A DNA stretch of 64,000 bases from assembly GCA_034509425.1 (NCBI GenBank), contig JAVTVJ010000048.1:496001-560000 (forward strand), in the 5' to 3' direction. The number at the start of each line of letters is the position of its first letter. The first letter of the stretch is position 1. Under the pieces are notes generated by a model. It was not told the DNA's origin. It was given only the letters and a program-made list of their open reading frames with translations, and did not search any database. Of the stretch, positions 35,594 to 48,200 are shown one piece after another. The position numbers and the translations under genes are program-made. The DNA comes from Eopsaltria australis. Lineage: Eukaryota > Chordata > Aves > Passeriformes > Petroicidae.

Positions 35594-38500
35594 AGTATGC
35601 ATGCTAATATTGTGAATATAGGGAACCGTGTAAAAAGCATATACAAGAAAAAGCAAAAAATCCTTCAGGCATCAGGTCAGGGAGGACTACTACTTCAGCT
35701 CCAGTTTGGATTATCAAAGTTAAGTTATAAGGCTCTACAACCTCTCAAATCCTACCTACAATCTCACATTTATTTGGAGGTCCTGGCAGTACTTTGCTTC
35801 TGAGAGCTGCTCTGTCAAGTCTGTTGTTCTTTCCAATTCATTTCCACAGAGATGCCAGTTCACAACTGACAAACCATACATGCTTTGGTACTCATATGTC
35901 TTCGGTCTTAATCCTAAAAGCAAATCAAATACAACAGCCCTTCAGCTCAAAAGCAGTCTCATTTAATCCCATAGGTTTCCCTACAGACAGGAATATCCTT
36001 TTTAATTTTCTAGTGGCTTCAGAACAGCAAAGCAAATAACACACCTGCACACCTTTCAGGCAGCAGTGTCAGCCAGAGGCAACATATCATGCACAGCTTT
36101 AAGACTCAGATTTCACCCTCCCTATCTAGGGAGAGTTAGTGAACTATCATCTGTAGCATGAAGCTGGTTATTTCATTCTTAATGCATCCTTGACTAAAAT
36201 CAGCACATCCCCCAAGAGGGAATAAAACTAAGACAACATGCTTAAAATTTTACTCTCAATACACATTACAAGGCCTTAGAAGACAGAAAAGGTAAGCTTT
36301 AGAACACAAGCCAGTTTCAATTTGACAAAGACCACCTGCCTCAGAAAATTCAAGTCCCTTCAGGTTCAGGGAAATCAGCAGAAAGGAAAAAATCTAATTC
36401 TCTGCTCACTCTCCTTCCTCAGACACTAAGCTGGCAACTTGAGTCTTAGGCTTTGATAGTTCCAATTCTCAGAGGATTTCCATGGACTATCCTTTTAGAC
36501 CATAGAAAGAATATTTAGTTAGGTTGGAAGGCAGACCAGTCAGAACCATCAGGAAAGAGCGCTCCCCAACAGATCTGTATAAAGAACTCACAATTTCATT
36601 TTATCTTACCAATAACAGAAAAACAGACCTTTTTATTACAAACTCTGGATTTGCTGCACAGGACATGGCATACTGAGCCACAGCAAGGGCAAAAGTGTTT
36701 ACATTTGGAAGCATTTGTGAAATCTGAACAAATAAAGTACAGAGTTCACATAGAAGAACAAAAACACACAAGGCTGAGGACCACCTGAAATGCATGTTAC
36801 ATCCTTGCAAACTTCTTTCAGTGGTTTACCATAAAAATATATAACTAAAAATCTAATATTGACTAGAGATTATTTCTCTTTGAGTCCACTGTATGTAACA
36901 CATTCATTTCACTCTTACCTTAAATGTCAGTGCTCACATTTGCAATAAAAATCAACTTAGGCAAACAGAAACTCTTTTTTACCAACTAGAATTGTAAGAA
37001 TACATGCCAAACTTGAAAAATCAGGAAATTTCCACCACTTTACTTGTCATAAAATGAAATGTGCAACATCAAAATTTTAATTGCTTGAAGTGTGAGCACA
37101 CCTACTTTACTCCAGCTCACACAAAATCATTTGTATTTGAAGGAGCAGCTTCACCCTTAGCTAATTCACTATTTAGCAAACAAGGTAGTGTATTGGAGCC
37201 AGCACAATTATACCCATCAACACTTACTCAAGATTTATATGCACATTTATATCAAGACTAATATAGCCCTTAAATTTTCATGACTAGCTGCTTGTGATGA
37301 GGGCCTATTTTCTCTCTAGCTACACCACAATTCATGGGCTGCCATCTGGCCCTGTAAAAGCAGCCTTGCAGAGACAGAAATAAAACAAACTCTCATAGTT
37401 CATCCACATAGCAAGAATAAAAGTAAAAACTGTTTATTCTTCTCCTGAAGCTATTTTTAAAACTACTTATCCCAACATGCATATTACTTATCATTTGTAT
37501 GATACCTAACAGGCTTTATGCTGAAATGAGATTTTCCTCTGTGTTAGGTGACTGCATCTTATGCAGAATGCTTGCTGGCTACCAAAAATTGTTTGTTATT
37601 CCGCTTTGAATACCTGACTCAGTAACTAACATCAGGAGCATCAGTTTGACATGAATATGTAGATATGTGAAAATCCATGTTCAAAACAAAAGACTACAAT
37701 GAAAGGTCAATTTTGACAGCTGGAAAGAAGCCTTAAGGCTCCTCTTCAAATCAAGTTTGAGTTTTATTCAAAGGTCAATGTCACTGTGACCTATTTCATT
37801 TTTCTTCACTAGAAGGACTCAAGAATGCTTTGAAATACAATTGGTCTAGACATTTGGAGAAAACTTAAAAGTTGGTAAAAATTTATCACTGCATGACCAG
37901 CACAATGCCCACTCAGCATGTCAGTTCCTGTGATTTAAGGGGTTTCTATATATCATACACTTCTGCATCAAAACTTAGAAGCAGTTTCAGTTTCAGAGTG
38001 TTGCAAAAATCACTCAATCAAGATGGTCAGTCTAATGAATACTGCCTCAAGTATAATACACATCTTTTCCACATAGTATTACTTCAAGCAAATTGATTTT
38101 TTATTTCAGAAAAGCCAGGGATTTTTGTACTCCTAGTGCATACCAGTCAATGGTAATTAGAGCACTCTCATGAGAGAGATCAAAAGTATACCTACTTGTG
38201 ATTTTTTTCTCCCAGGAGACTTCCTCCAGCATCCCCTAAAGATGACATATCCTGTTTGTTCAAGTCTAATGTGACTACTCTATCAACTGGCATCACAGAT
38301 AAGATCCATAATTACCATTTGAAGGTACTAAATAAAACATTTCTTAAAAATGCAATCTGAAGGTATAGAAGACAGTTCTGCTCAAACTTCTGTCAGCTTA
38401 GGAAGATCTACACAAACTGACTCTGTGAAGGTCATTTCTGTTTCATGTTTCAGGTTATTGCAGCTTTCAATTTAGATCTTGGGGTTCTGCCTGATTATAG

Positions 38501-41500
38501 TTGAATCCCCTAACTCTTTTTATTGGAGTTACTAACCGCATTGGAAAGTGTGCTAGAGTCATTGCTTTCCTTGAAATACTTTGCATTAAAGACCAGAAAA
38601 TGTGTAAAGGTACAGCAAGCATGCATGAAGTGACCAAATCCTTCCCCAAACAAAAGTTTGGTCTAACATTTTCCCTTTGCATGGACCCTGTTTGGGAAGG
38701 GATCTAGACCAGGCAGTGTTGCTAATCACTTCCATATCTTGGAAGCACGCTAAGTCACAGGACTAGCTACAGCAAGATAGAAGTTAAAGGGTTTGCACTT
38801 CACCTGTTTCAAAAATAAACAAATCTTAATGAGATAGCAACATACATTTTCCTACACCCAACCTCCCCCACAAAAAAAAAAAAAAATAAACTAAAACCTT
38901 TCCATGCCAGATATCTCCAGATGGACATAACATTTTCTACTTCATTCTGAAGTTTAAAAATCATACAAGCAAGAGTTTAATGGAAAAAAATCCTTGGTAT
39001 TGGAAGATCTCATTATATACTGCTGCTTTTTGTATTAATTACCTCCCAAAAGTGTACAGTTTCCCTAAAAATTCACAGATAAAGTTCCTTATTATCAATA
39101 TCACTATACACCACAATTAAGATACCTTAATATAAGAAAATAAATGTAATAATAATTATATTTCCTGATGTACTGACTGTGGTTGACCCCTTATTTTAAA
39201 AGCACTGTTAGTTCTGCTTATACCAAAGAAGCATTTCAATACTTTCAAGAGATGCACAAAGGGTGAAATACATATTAGTTTTATAGGCAATTTAGCCAAA
39301 TACAATTTCATATGAGGCAGCTTTAGTATAATCTAACCCTTATAGACATGGTGGCATATAAACAATGGAATCTTTCCCCCTCTCAGTGGGAAATTGTTTT
39401 TTTCTGCTCAAGTACACCCAGAACATTTGGGGAGAGCACCTCTTTGCATCAGCACTAAGCATCCCTTTACGGAATGAGCATATGTCCAGCATCTGAAAGA
39501 GCGCCAAGTATTCTTCTGCTCCAACACCTGTAGGCCACACAGAGCTATTCTGCAGCTATAGAAGAGGCATAGGAGAGGGCTGGGCATTCTTAGACAACAC
39601 AGGCAACTACAAGTCAGTTTACTGGAGCTGGAAGTTCTACTGGCATCTCCCAGAATTCATAACTGCTACTGTGCATGCTAATGTTTCCATTGTACTTGCA
39701 TAGACAACCTTCAGGTGTTAAGATATCAATTCTCCTTCCATCAAGGGATGGTTTAAAGAGTTCTCCCTTCACAGATTTTGAACAACTCTTTCATCCAAGC
39801 TCACAGTTACCTCATAGGGAACCACCTTCCACAAAAGCAGAGGTCAGTCTTCAAGAAGCTGCTGCAAAACTTAAACCACTAGCTCTGCTCACTCACCCAG
39901 AACCCAGACATAAGCTTCACTTGCCTGTATGGCTGAGCAAGCAGGACAAGAGCACTCAAACTGGAAAGGGGCATATTGTGGCTGCCTCAGGGGAAAGCTA
40001 CACTTCAATACAAAGTAAAACATGCTGAATTGAGAGAACAGTGAGAAAGAAGGACATAACATTTTGATTTCTACAATCAGGTAGGGATAATTAGCCCATC
40101 AGCACAACTCAGTTGTTATTAACTTATAAACCAAGCAAACCCCCATTTCCCCTCACCTTCTCCTGACAAAGGATCTGCTTTCTCTCCTGCCACATACAAA
40201 GGGAACACAAGCATCCTGGAGAGCCAAATTCACTTACACACAAACCCCTCTTGCAAGAAGGATAGGGACATCCAAGTTCACATCATCATGCTAGCAGCAA
40301 ACCAGGATGTGTGAGGTGCACACATAGAGAAGGAGGAGATGGTTCAATACCTCACAATTTAAAGATATTTTCAATCATTGAAGAAAAGCATTTTGCACAT
40401 TAGCAAAAAGCATCTCCACAGGAAAGCCTGTTCAAATTTGACTACACTATTAGTGGTCTAGCTACAGTAAGTAAAAAAATAACTGACCACACAAAACACA
40501 AATATTGCTCAGACTGAGTTGCACACATTTACATAGACTTTTTTCCTGAAGTAGAGCAATAACCTCTAAGCACAATCACCTGACAGAGGTATCAGATATG
40601 CAGTTGAATGACTCTTTATCAATAGCAATCACTTTACAAACCTTGCACCACATGAAAGCACTTCCTCAGCCCTTGTATGTACCCTTTTTAAGGCAGCCTG
40701 TGTATGCCTGTGGAAGCAGAGCATTATGGAGTGAGCTCATCCCAAGTAGAAAATCATAAAAAATTTTACCCAGAAATCTTTTTATTAAGTATCCCTTCTC
40801 CTCCTTCCTCTTTTATTTCCATAGAAAACACCTCATCACAAGCCAGTAGATCACACAACCTTTATCACCAATAAGCTACGGTTTCTTTTCTCACATAACT
40901 CAACACTTAATTACATTTCGCTCCAACTTCTCCTAATGGAGTCATGAATTCCCTTGCAATTTATATAAACAGCCAGTAACATTCATAGGGTACCTCTTCT
41001 ATGTTCAGAACTAAAAATCCAGATATGCTGAAGCCTACTACAACAACACAAATATGCCTGCATCTACAAAATTTCTCTACTCTTTTTTTTCCCCTCTAAC
41101 TCTACTTCCTAGAGCTTTTCTCAAAACAAAACCCAGATCCCCTTCCTAGGAACTTCTGTCTGCCTCTCTTTCTTCCTTTGCATCTGGAAAAGTAAATTTC
41201 TACTTACCCTTTTCTCCTTCAATGTCCAGGGAACAAGCAGACAGAAACTTGTAGCCCACTTCTACCATTCCTCATCATAAAAAAAAAAAAAACCCTGAAG
41301 AACGACCAGTGTCAGCAAACCAATCCTCCTATTACCTTTCCTACTGCAAGAGAGGCAAAAAGCACAAGGTAAACCAGAAAAAAACACACCAAGAATGGTC
41401 TAGCTTTCCTCTCCTTTTTTCTAGGTGCAGGTATCACCTGGCCTACCCACTTCCCTATTAGAGCTGGATGGGGAACACCTACTTCATGGGGTAGCAGGGA

Positions 41501-42194
41501 GGGCTGGCTCTATTTGCCATTGTATGCCATGAGTCTATAGCAGCTTTAATCGGCTTTCATAGCTTAGAAAGAGCTGGAATGTCAATAACTTAGTTCTTTC
41601 TAATGAAACCTTGCCCAATTTCCATTTTCACTTAGGGAAAGCTAATGGCATTGCTTTTTAGAAAATGCCTGTACTGAGTAACTATCTTTTATGAAGTAGC
41701 AGCTCAGAGAGGTTTTTTTAAGCTTTTCTCAAATGATCTATGAAACCTGTAGTTCTGTGCAATCTGGAAAATATTTTCTTAAATCAAATACTAACTCACA
41801 TTCTCTTTGTAGAAAAAAAAGTCTTCATTATATCTTCTGGACCTAATAAAAACAGGACAGGTCAGTTATTCTGTGACGTTTTGATTTCCTAGGAATTGCT
41901 GAATACTCTTCTTTTACTGATTTAAGACTTTTGCAGATTCTGAAAAGCCAATGACTGGCTTATAGTTTATGAATCCTGAGATACCAGAAAGGAATTGACT
42001 GAATAAGTCTTAACTAGCAAAACATGATGTGTTAGCACCAGGGAGAGTTAATCCCAGCCAAGACTAATCCTCTAAAACAGATTACCTGAGCCAGCTTTAA
42101 CTTTAGCTGGGCATGTATATTATAGTTTCAGCTGAATTATTACTTTCTTTACCCAAGGCACTAAAAGGATCACTTTTTATTTTGTGCCCCTCTC

Positions 42195-42195
<1 letters not shown>
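35594..42195. other. Mostly unique stretch with exon candidates
   Basis: About 6.6 kb with no recognised transposon. It contains the - strand exon candidate at 36610-36723. A weaker one at 41208-41270 has the donor AAAAGG then GTAAGTAG, a T-rich acceptor tract, and one open frame including 'MVEVGYKFLSACSLDIEG'. 41040-41220 is pyrimidine-rich. 38872-38886 and 41278-41293 are A runs. No gene is recognised. Confidence 0.45.
36610..36723 (-). other. Candidate exon, 38 codons (unrecognised)
   Basis: On the - strand this 114-bp interval has a strong acceptor (CTTTATTTGTTCAG, with a pyrimidine-rich tract upstream) and a strong donor (TTATTG then GTAAGATAA). It is open throughout in phase 0 to 0, giving 38 residues that include 'LPNVNTFALAVAQYAMSCA'. 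The frame continues open upstream into the supposed intron, which weakens the argument. I do not recognise a family; the middle looks helical and mildly hydrophobic. A chance coincidence of splice-like sites is the main alternative. Confidence 0.3.
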
Positions 42196-42229
<34 letters not shown>

Positions 42230-42237
42230 TGAAATAG
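42196..42237 (+). repeat. Poly(A) tract, 42 bases
   Basis: A pure 42-base run of A preceded by CCCCTCTCC. It is the longest homopolymer in the window and may be a length-variable locus. The upstream 100 bases show no recognisable LINE, SINE or processed gene, so its origin as a retrotransposition tail is unproven. Confidence 0.95.
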
Positions 42238-45200
42238 CAATAGAATAGCAGGTTTACATTAAAAAATACTTTAAAAAGCATGATGCTTGAGCAGTGTCTC
42301 CTCCTGTCTCTGCCCCAGTTGTGAATTGCCACAGGGGGGATCACTGTGGCTGCTGTTGCAGGTGTGAATCCTTCACCTCCTGCCACCAGTCCCAAGCATC
42401 GTCCCATCCATGGCCCAGCAGAGCAAACCAGCTCCTTGTGTCAGGCAACAACCTTTCCCCCATTCCTGGCACTGAGAACAAAACATAGCCCATGAGGGAT
42501 CCTAAAACCCAAATCTGTCCCATGCAGCTGACAAAACTGGACTACCCAACAGGTAGGAATGAACACATTCATTATCTGAGTGCTGGATCTCTCTGCATTA
42601 GATAACGTACTTTTGGGATTGTTGGGAAATGTTGTTTCTTCACTTTCTTGCAGGAGGTGTAGTTACTGTGTGTGCATCCAAGTTCTCTTACTGCCAGCAG
42701 CTGAAGAAGTGTGGGTGCCAGCATGTGAATTCCAAATAATAACGGAATCCCCTGGAGACATCTGATTCAATTTCCTCTGCAGTACAAGACAAACATGAAA
42801 ATTCATTGTCTTGATTAGCTTTAGTGCAGGGAAACAGCTTTCACAGCTGATTGTAAATCTTCTGAATGATCTCATTTAGCTTTTAACCTTCCTCTCCTTT
42901 TCATCCCTACACATATTATTCAAGCCCAGACATTCATTTATTTGAATAGCCTAAGACATGCATATGTTGTCTCCAGTCAGAATAAGAAGCCTCTGAAGTG
43001 CACAAATAATACTAAGACCATTACAAACATCCTTCAGAGTTTCTTAGTACAAGGGTACAGTTCAGATCTTAATCCTAGAAATAAGAAAACTACCCTCGCA
43101 GATAAAATACATCTACTTTCCTCAAAACTGCTAGTGTTAAAACTGGGGAATGGAGGAGCAGTTTAAAAACTGGCAACTGCTCCCTGTGTTTTAAATCACC
43201 TTTTCAAGGATCTCCAGAATGACATAAAAGCCAGTAATGTGTGATAGCACAGTATCAGTGGGGGTCACAGATAAAGGGGATGAGTGTTCTGATCTAATGA
43301 GATGCTGGCAGCATACCTACAGAGCTGTGTTATTCTTACAGTCACTGCATCTGGATTATCTGTGCCAACTCTTCTGCTCTTCCATGGCTTCATCTGTGGT
43401 GTTTCTGTTTCAGCTGCCAAAGGAATTCTGCAAATGTCAAGAACTGTTATGACCAAGAGAGAAATCACTCTCCAAAATGTTTTTCCAGAATTTTATTAAG
43501 GCAAATGATGATGAAAATTACTTATCTGCTTTCAAAAGGCATATGGGAGATTAAACCACAAACAGAGCATCATATCTCAATCTGGTTTCTGTCAGTATTT
43601 GTCCTCATAGGTCAGAAAATCTAAAATCAAAGCTGTTGCACATTTGACAATGCAAAATATAAGGAATCAAAATCTCACAATATGTAGTCCTATCTCAAAT
43701 ACTCTTTGGCCTTAATAATGTTTTAGAAACTTTATTTAGCTATAAATTTTATAGAATCTTCACAAAATAATCAAAACATTGTCTTCTCAAAGATGCAAAA
43801 TGTCCAGAAAAATTGGGATGTGCTTTTTCTCACCATCTTTTCCTAATATAAATAGGAGGCAATGAAGATCAGCAGGAGTATTTTGTTTAGGTTTCTTCCA
43901 TTCATACATGATCACAAGACCTTAGAAGAAACATGAAAATTAATGCTTGCCTTCAGATAGAATTTAAAGACACAAATATTCAGGACATCTCGCTTTTATT
44001 CTTCAATTTCAGACCTACTCTAAGCTAGTTACCTCAGTTTCCTCCACAGTCTGCAGGGAGAGATGGGCATGTTTAACCAGGTATTCAATTCATATACCTT
44101 AAAGACTCTCAGGATGCAATGCAGAGTCAGTGGAGATTTTCTCTCTTAGTGAATGATGACAGCTCAAATGATTGTTTAAACTGGATATCTGACTTTTAGA
44201 AAACGAACCCACAAAAATCTTACCTAAAACTCTTCCAGTTCGATTTTCTGTACAAGTTGCACAGAAACAATTGCAACAAACAATAGCTGACACACATTTT
44301 GTCTTTTCCCAGTTGTTATCAAATCAATAATACAAATACCACTAGAATTGAGAGAGTCTGAGGATCCATCTCCAGATATTCACCAACCATTGTAAACACA
44401 TGTCAATGCCAGGTACACATCTGGTCAACCTGCAGAAGAGAACAAGTCTGGAGGGACTTGAGTGAAGGCTGCCACCTCTTGGTGAACTAAACAGCACAAA
44501 TTTTGGCTTATTTGTTGGTAAATGACACACCATGGGTATTGAGTTAAAATCATTCATTCAAAAGTCAGTAATAGATCCTTTATGTCATACCAGTGTATGT
44601 TTTAATGTACATTGGTGTGAAATTAAAAGAAAAAAAAGAAAAAAATCTAAATTATACAGAGTCTTCTGCAGAGGCCAAGATCACAAAATAAAAAAAAAAA
44701 AAGTGAGTTTCCTGAGTTTCATGAATTTCAATTCAGAAACATGCCTAGACTGTCAAAGAGTAACACCAGTTGGGGTGGTGTCTTATATTCTAAACAGATG
44801 ATACATCATGAATAGCATTAAAATGCCCCTTTAAATACATAGCATGTCAAATAAATACTGAAACATGTTAACACCCTTTCTTCCCCTCCAACTGAAATGT
44901 AAGATTGATTTGTAAAAAGCTGCCAATTCCTTTTTATTTTCTTCTGGTGCAATGTCACAATTTGAGTCCTCCAAGCTTTTTTCTCTTCCTTGGCAATTGT
45001 TCTGTAATATTGCTAAAATCCCCAAAGCAGCAAGAGCAGCAGTGCAAGAGTAGCTGCTGTTGCTGTTGTTTTTATCACAGATTTTATATTGAATTAAATC
45101 CAATGATGACTCTGCAAGGTCTCAATAAATATCAGCATGCATTTGAAAGATAACTTGTCTTGTATTTGACAAATATTACCTTGATCCAACTTGTCCTCAT

Positions 45201-48200
45201 GTCTTACATGGGACAGCAATCTGACAGTGACATTATCCACATATTTTTCTTCATGTAAAATCCTACAAGGTAAATACAGTGCGTTCAAATACCATTTAAG
45301 TTTATTTCTGTTGAATTTCTGCTTGATGAGCAATGAACATATTTACTCCTCTGGCCAATACTAAGAAGAGAAAATTAAATGAGAAGACAAAATTAAAATG
45401 ATACTTCTATTTTAGTATGAAGCAAGCACAGAATGCATTTATTAGTATGTGAATACAATTACCAGAATGATGCTACTTTTACTGACTCTCTGTGTTTTAT
45501 TTTAAAAAGTCTGAGGCATAAGTACCTTCTGACAACATAAAACCCATTGCAAGTAAAATCAGAGGCCATTTTTCCCATCTGCAGTATTTAGCTTGGGTTC
45601 TGGGTGTTAGGATGGGGGCATGAAGGGAAGAGAGGAGGTACTTTTAGACTTTCAACCAGTATCCACTGAATTTAATGAGACACTCTTAAAAGAAGGTCCC
45701 CTTTTTCCTCTTGAGAGGAGCCATGGTTAAGTGGACAGTAAGTTTCTAGTTAATCTATCATTTCATTTCAGGTAAATCTAAGGGGCACAGTCCCTGCAGA
45801 GGCCAGTGCAGCTGGGGTTTGGGGTCAGGACATAAATGGTGGATGAATAAATGCTCAGAGAAGTGCTTGTTCTACACAGCACAATATTCACTGTTCTACT
45901 GGGATCAGCACTGCTAAAAGTTCCTGAAACATTTTTAAAATACGCCATTATAGCTGTTAAGGCCAACTGTAGAGATCGAAAACTTTTGCCAGGTATCTGC
46001 AATGCTGAAAGATCTTTTTATAAGCCTGCAGAATGTGTTTCTAAAAGTTTTATCACATTAATTGCTTTGCAAAAAGCTCACTTTGACATTGCCCATTGGC
46101 TCCAAGTTTGTAGCTCACTGTCACATTAGGCAGTATATCCCACTTCAGTGGCACCAGATATTTATGGAATAAAGAAAAATATTTTAGTATCAAAGAAGTA
46201 TTTAAGCCTTTAACAGGATGGATTACCAGCTCAGTCTCAGAAGAGGTGTACAGACACATAAATATTGTGGCTAAACTGACACTGAAGAATTATTCCCACA
46301 ATAGGCATATCTTAGAGAACAGGAAATGAATTAATTAGCTCAAAGTGCAAATAATTTCGCTTTCTACTACAGACCTAATTTAAGGAACACAGTAAGTTCT
46401 GGAGCCAATTTTTTACAGAAGATCTACACAGTATGATTTAGCTTAACAGTATCTAGTTTGCCAACGCCTGTTTTTTCCTGTCTTCTGCAGAGCTTTCTGA
46501 CTTCTAAACAAAATCTTCTGCCAAAATTTTGTTTAGAGTGGAAAAATCATGAAAGAAATTGAGTGTCAACATGAAAAATTTTATTTTATAGTAGCAAATA
46601 CATCCCTAGGAGAATGAAACATTCTTGTAGCCTCTTAAATTCTGCTTTCTGGACTTCTAAGTATGAATTACTTCTAAAGACTGAATATCGCCCTAGCAGG
46701 CATTTTCATATTAAGTATGGATGACTTGGTCTGGCCTGCAACACACAGAAGATACTCCAGTATGTGTTCAAGAAACATATTTTCTTTAGTGTAGGGAATA
46801 TATGCCCTTCCCCATGGTCTCTGTGCATTACCTATATCCCAAACCCACATTCATACGTACCTATCAGAGCATGCAATGGCACCACATACTGGATTTGGAG
46901 TCATCCAAGCACACAATGAAAAATATGACACAGAGTATAAACTAAGTTGAGATCAAGCCAGGTTGTTTTTCACCTGGCATTTGGCCTCCTGCGTATTTGT
47001 GACTTGCTCTCTGGATACTAAACAAACCTTTTCCATCCTGTTCTGTAACCTCTTAATAAGGCTAACATTCTTCTCGTAAAAAGCTTTAACAATTTTTTCC
47101 TCCCACAGGAGAGCTACAACTACCCTGCAAGTGTCTACTCTAAACTGATTGACATATTAGGGGCAATTTGAAAACTGTGACATGCATGTAGTTTTAGTCT
47201 AATCACTTCCTTAAAAATTCTTCTCCAATGCATGGACCTGCTCCATCTGGAAACAGACAGTTTGAGTTTAGGAGGAATGGGTTGCTTCTGAGAGGTCAGC
47301 AGGTTCCTGGGTGGAAATGGGGGTGTTTGGTGATTTGACAGAAGGAACTGCTTTTATCTTCAGAGCAAAATGAGTTTTCAGTGTAGAGATATGAGAAGCA
47401 AATGTATCATCCATATCTGAACAGGTGTTAAAAATCTTATCCCTCCAGCAATGCAGTAAAGTAGCTGTACTGTTATGTCAGACTGTGCTCCCACAGCAGT
47501 CACATCTATGGACAGTATGTCTGAAACGCTGCTATCTCTATTTTAAAATAATCTAGCATGGAATCAGAGCAGGAGCTGCAGACGTTGTCATCAACAGTTT
47601 GTGGTGTCTAGGTGGGTGAGTCAAAGATAATCCATATGGTGGTGATAATACAATATGGAACTTAAGCTTAAATCCTAAGAAAACCTACAGTTATCTACTA
47701 TAAGAATATTTTTAAAATCTGATTTTAGGTTCTTCAAGGAGACATGTTTAAATTATTGCCCACACCATTTATAATTAAATCAATAGAGAATCATCCTTGT
47801 TCATAAACTCTATTCTGAATATTTGAACAATCTGAATCCTTTTTGTTGGACAGTTCAAGGTTACTTTTCTCATAAAATTTGCATTTAATTCTGACTTGAA
47901 AAAGGCATGTAAATGAGCCCAAAGTCATAATACAGTGGCTTTCCCTATATAAAATATATAAGTTGAATAAGTAATAACAGAGCCTCCTCATATATCAAGA
48001 TAATTACATGATATACCAACACTTCTCTGGTCCTCTTAGCCACTGCTCAGTAATTTTTAATATCAGCTTATCTTTTGTTTTGACTAGCTATGAGCTGCCT
48101 GGACTAACAATAGCAGAGAGGATATTAATTTAGCACCGGAGATGCATGCTCTAGTTTGACCCAAATACATCCTATTGTTGAGGGTTGCTTGGTGAAATTT

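Noticed and set aside
42285..42540. Moderately GC-rich segment after the poly(A) as a processed pseudogene
   Set aside because: It lies on the wrong side of the A tract for a + strand insertion, and no parent protein is recognisable in any frame.
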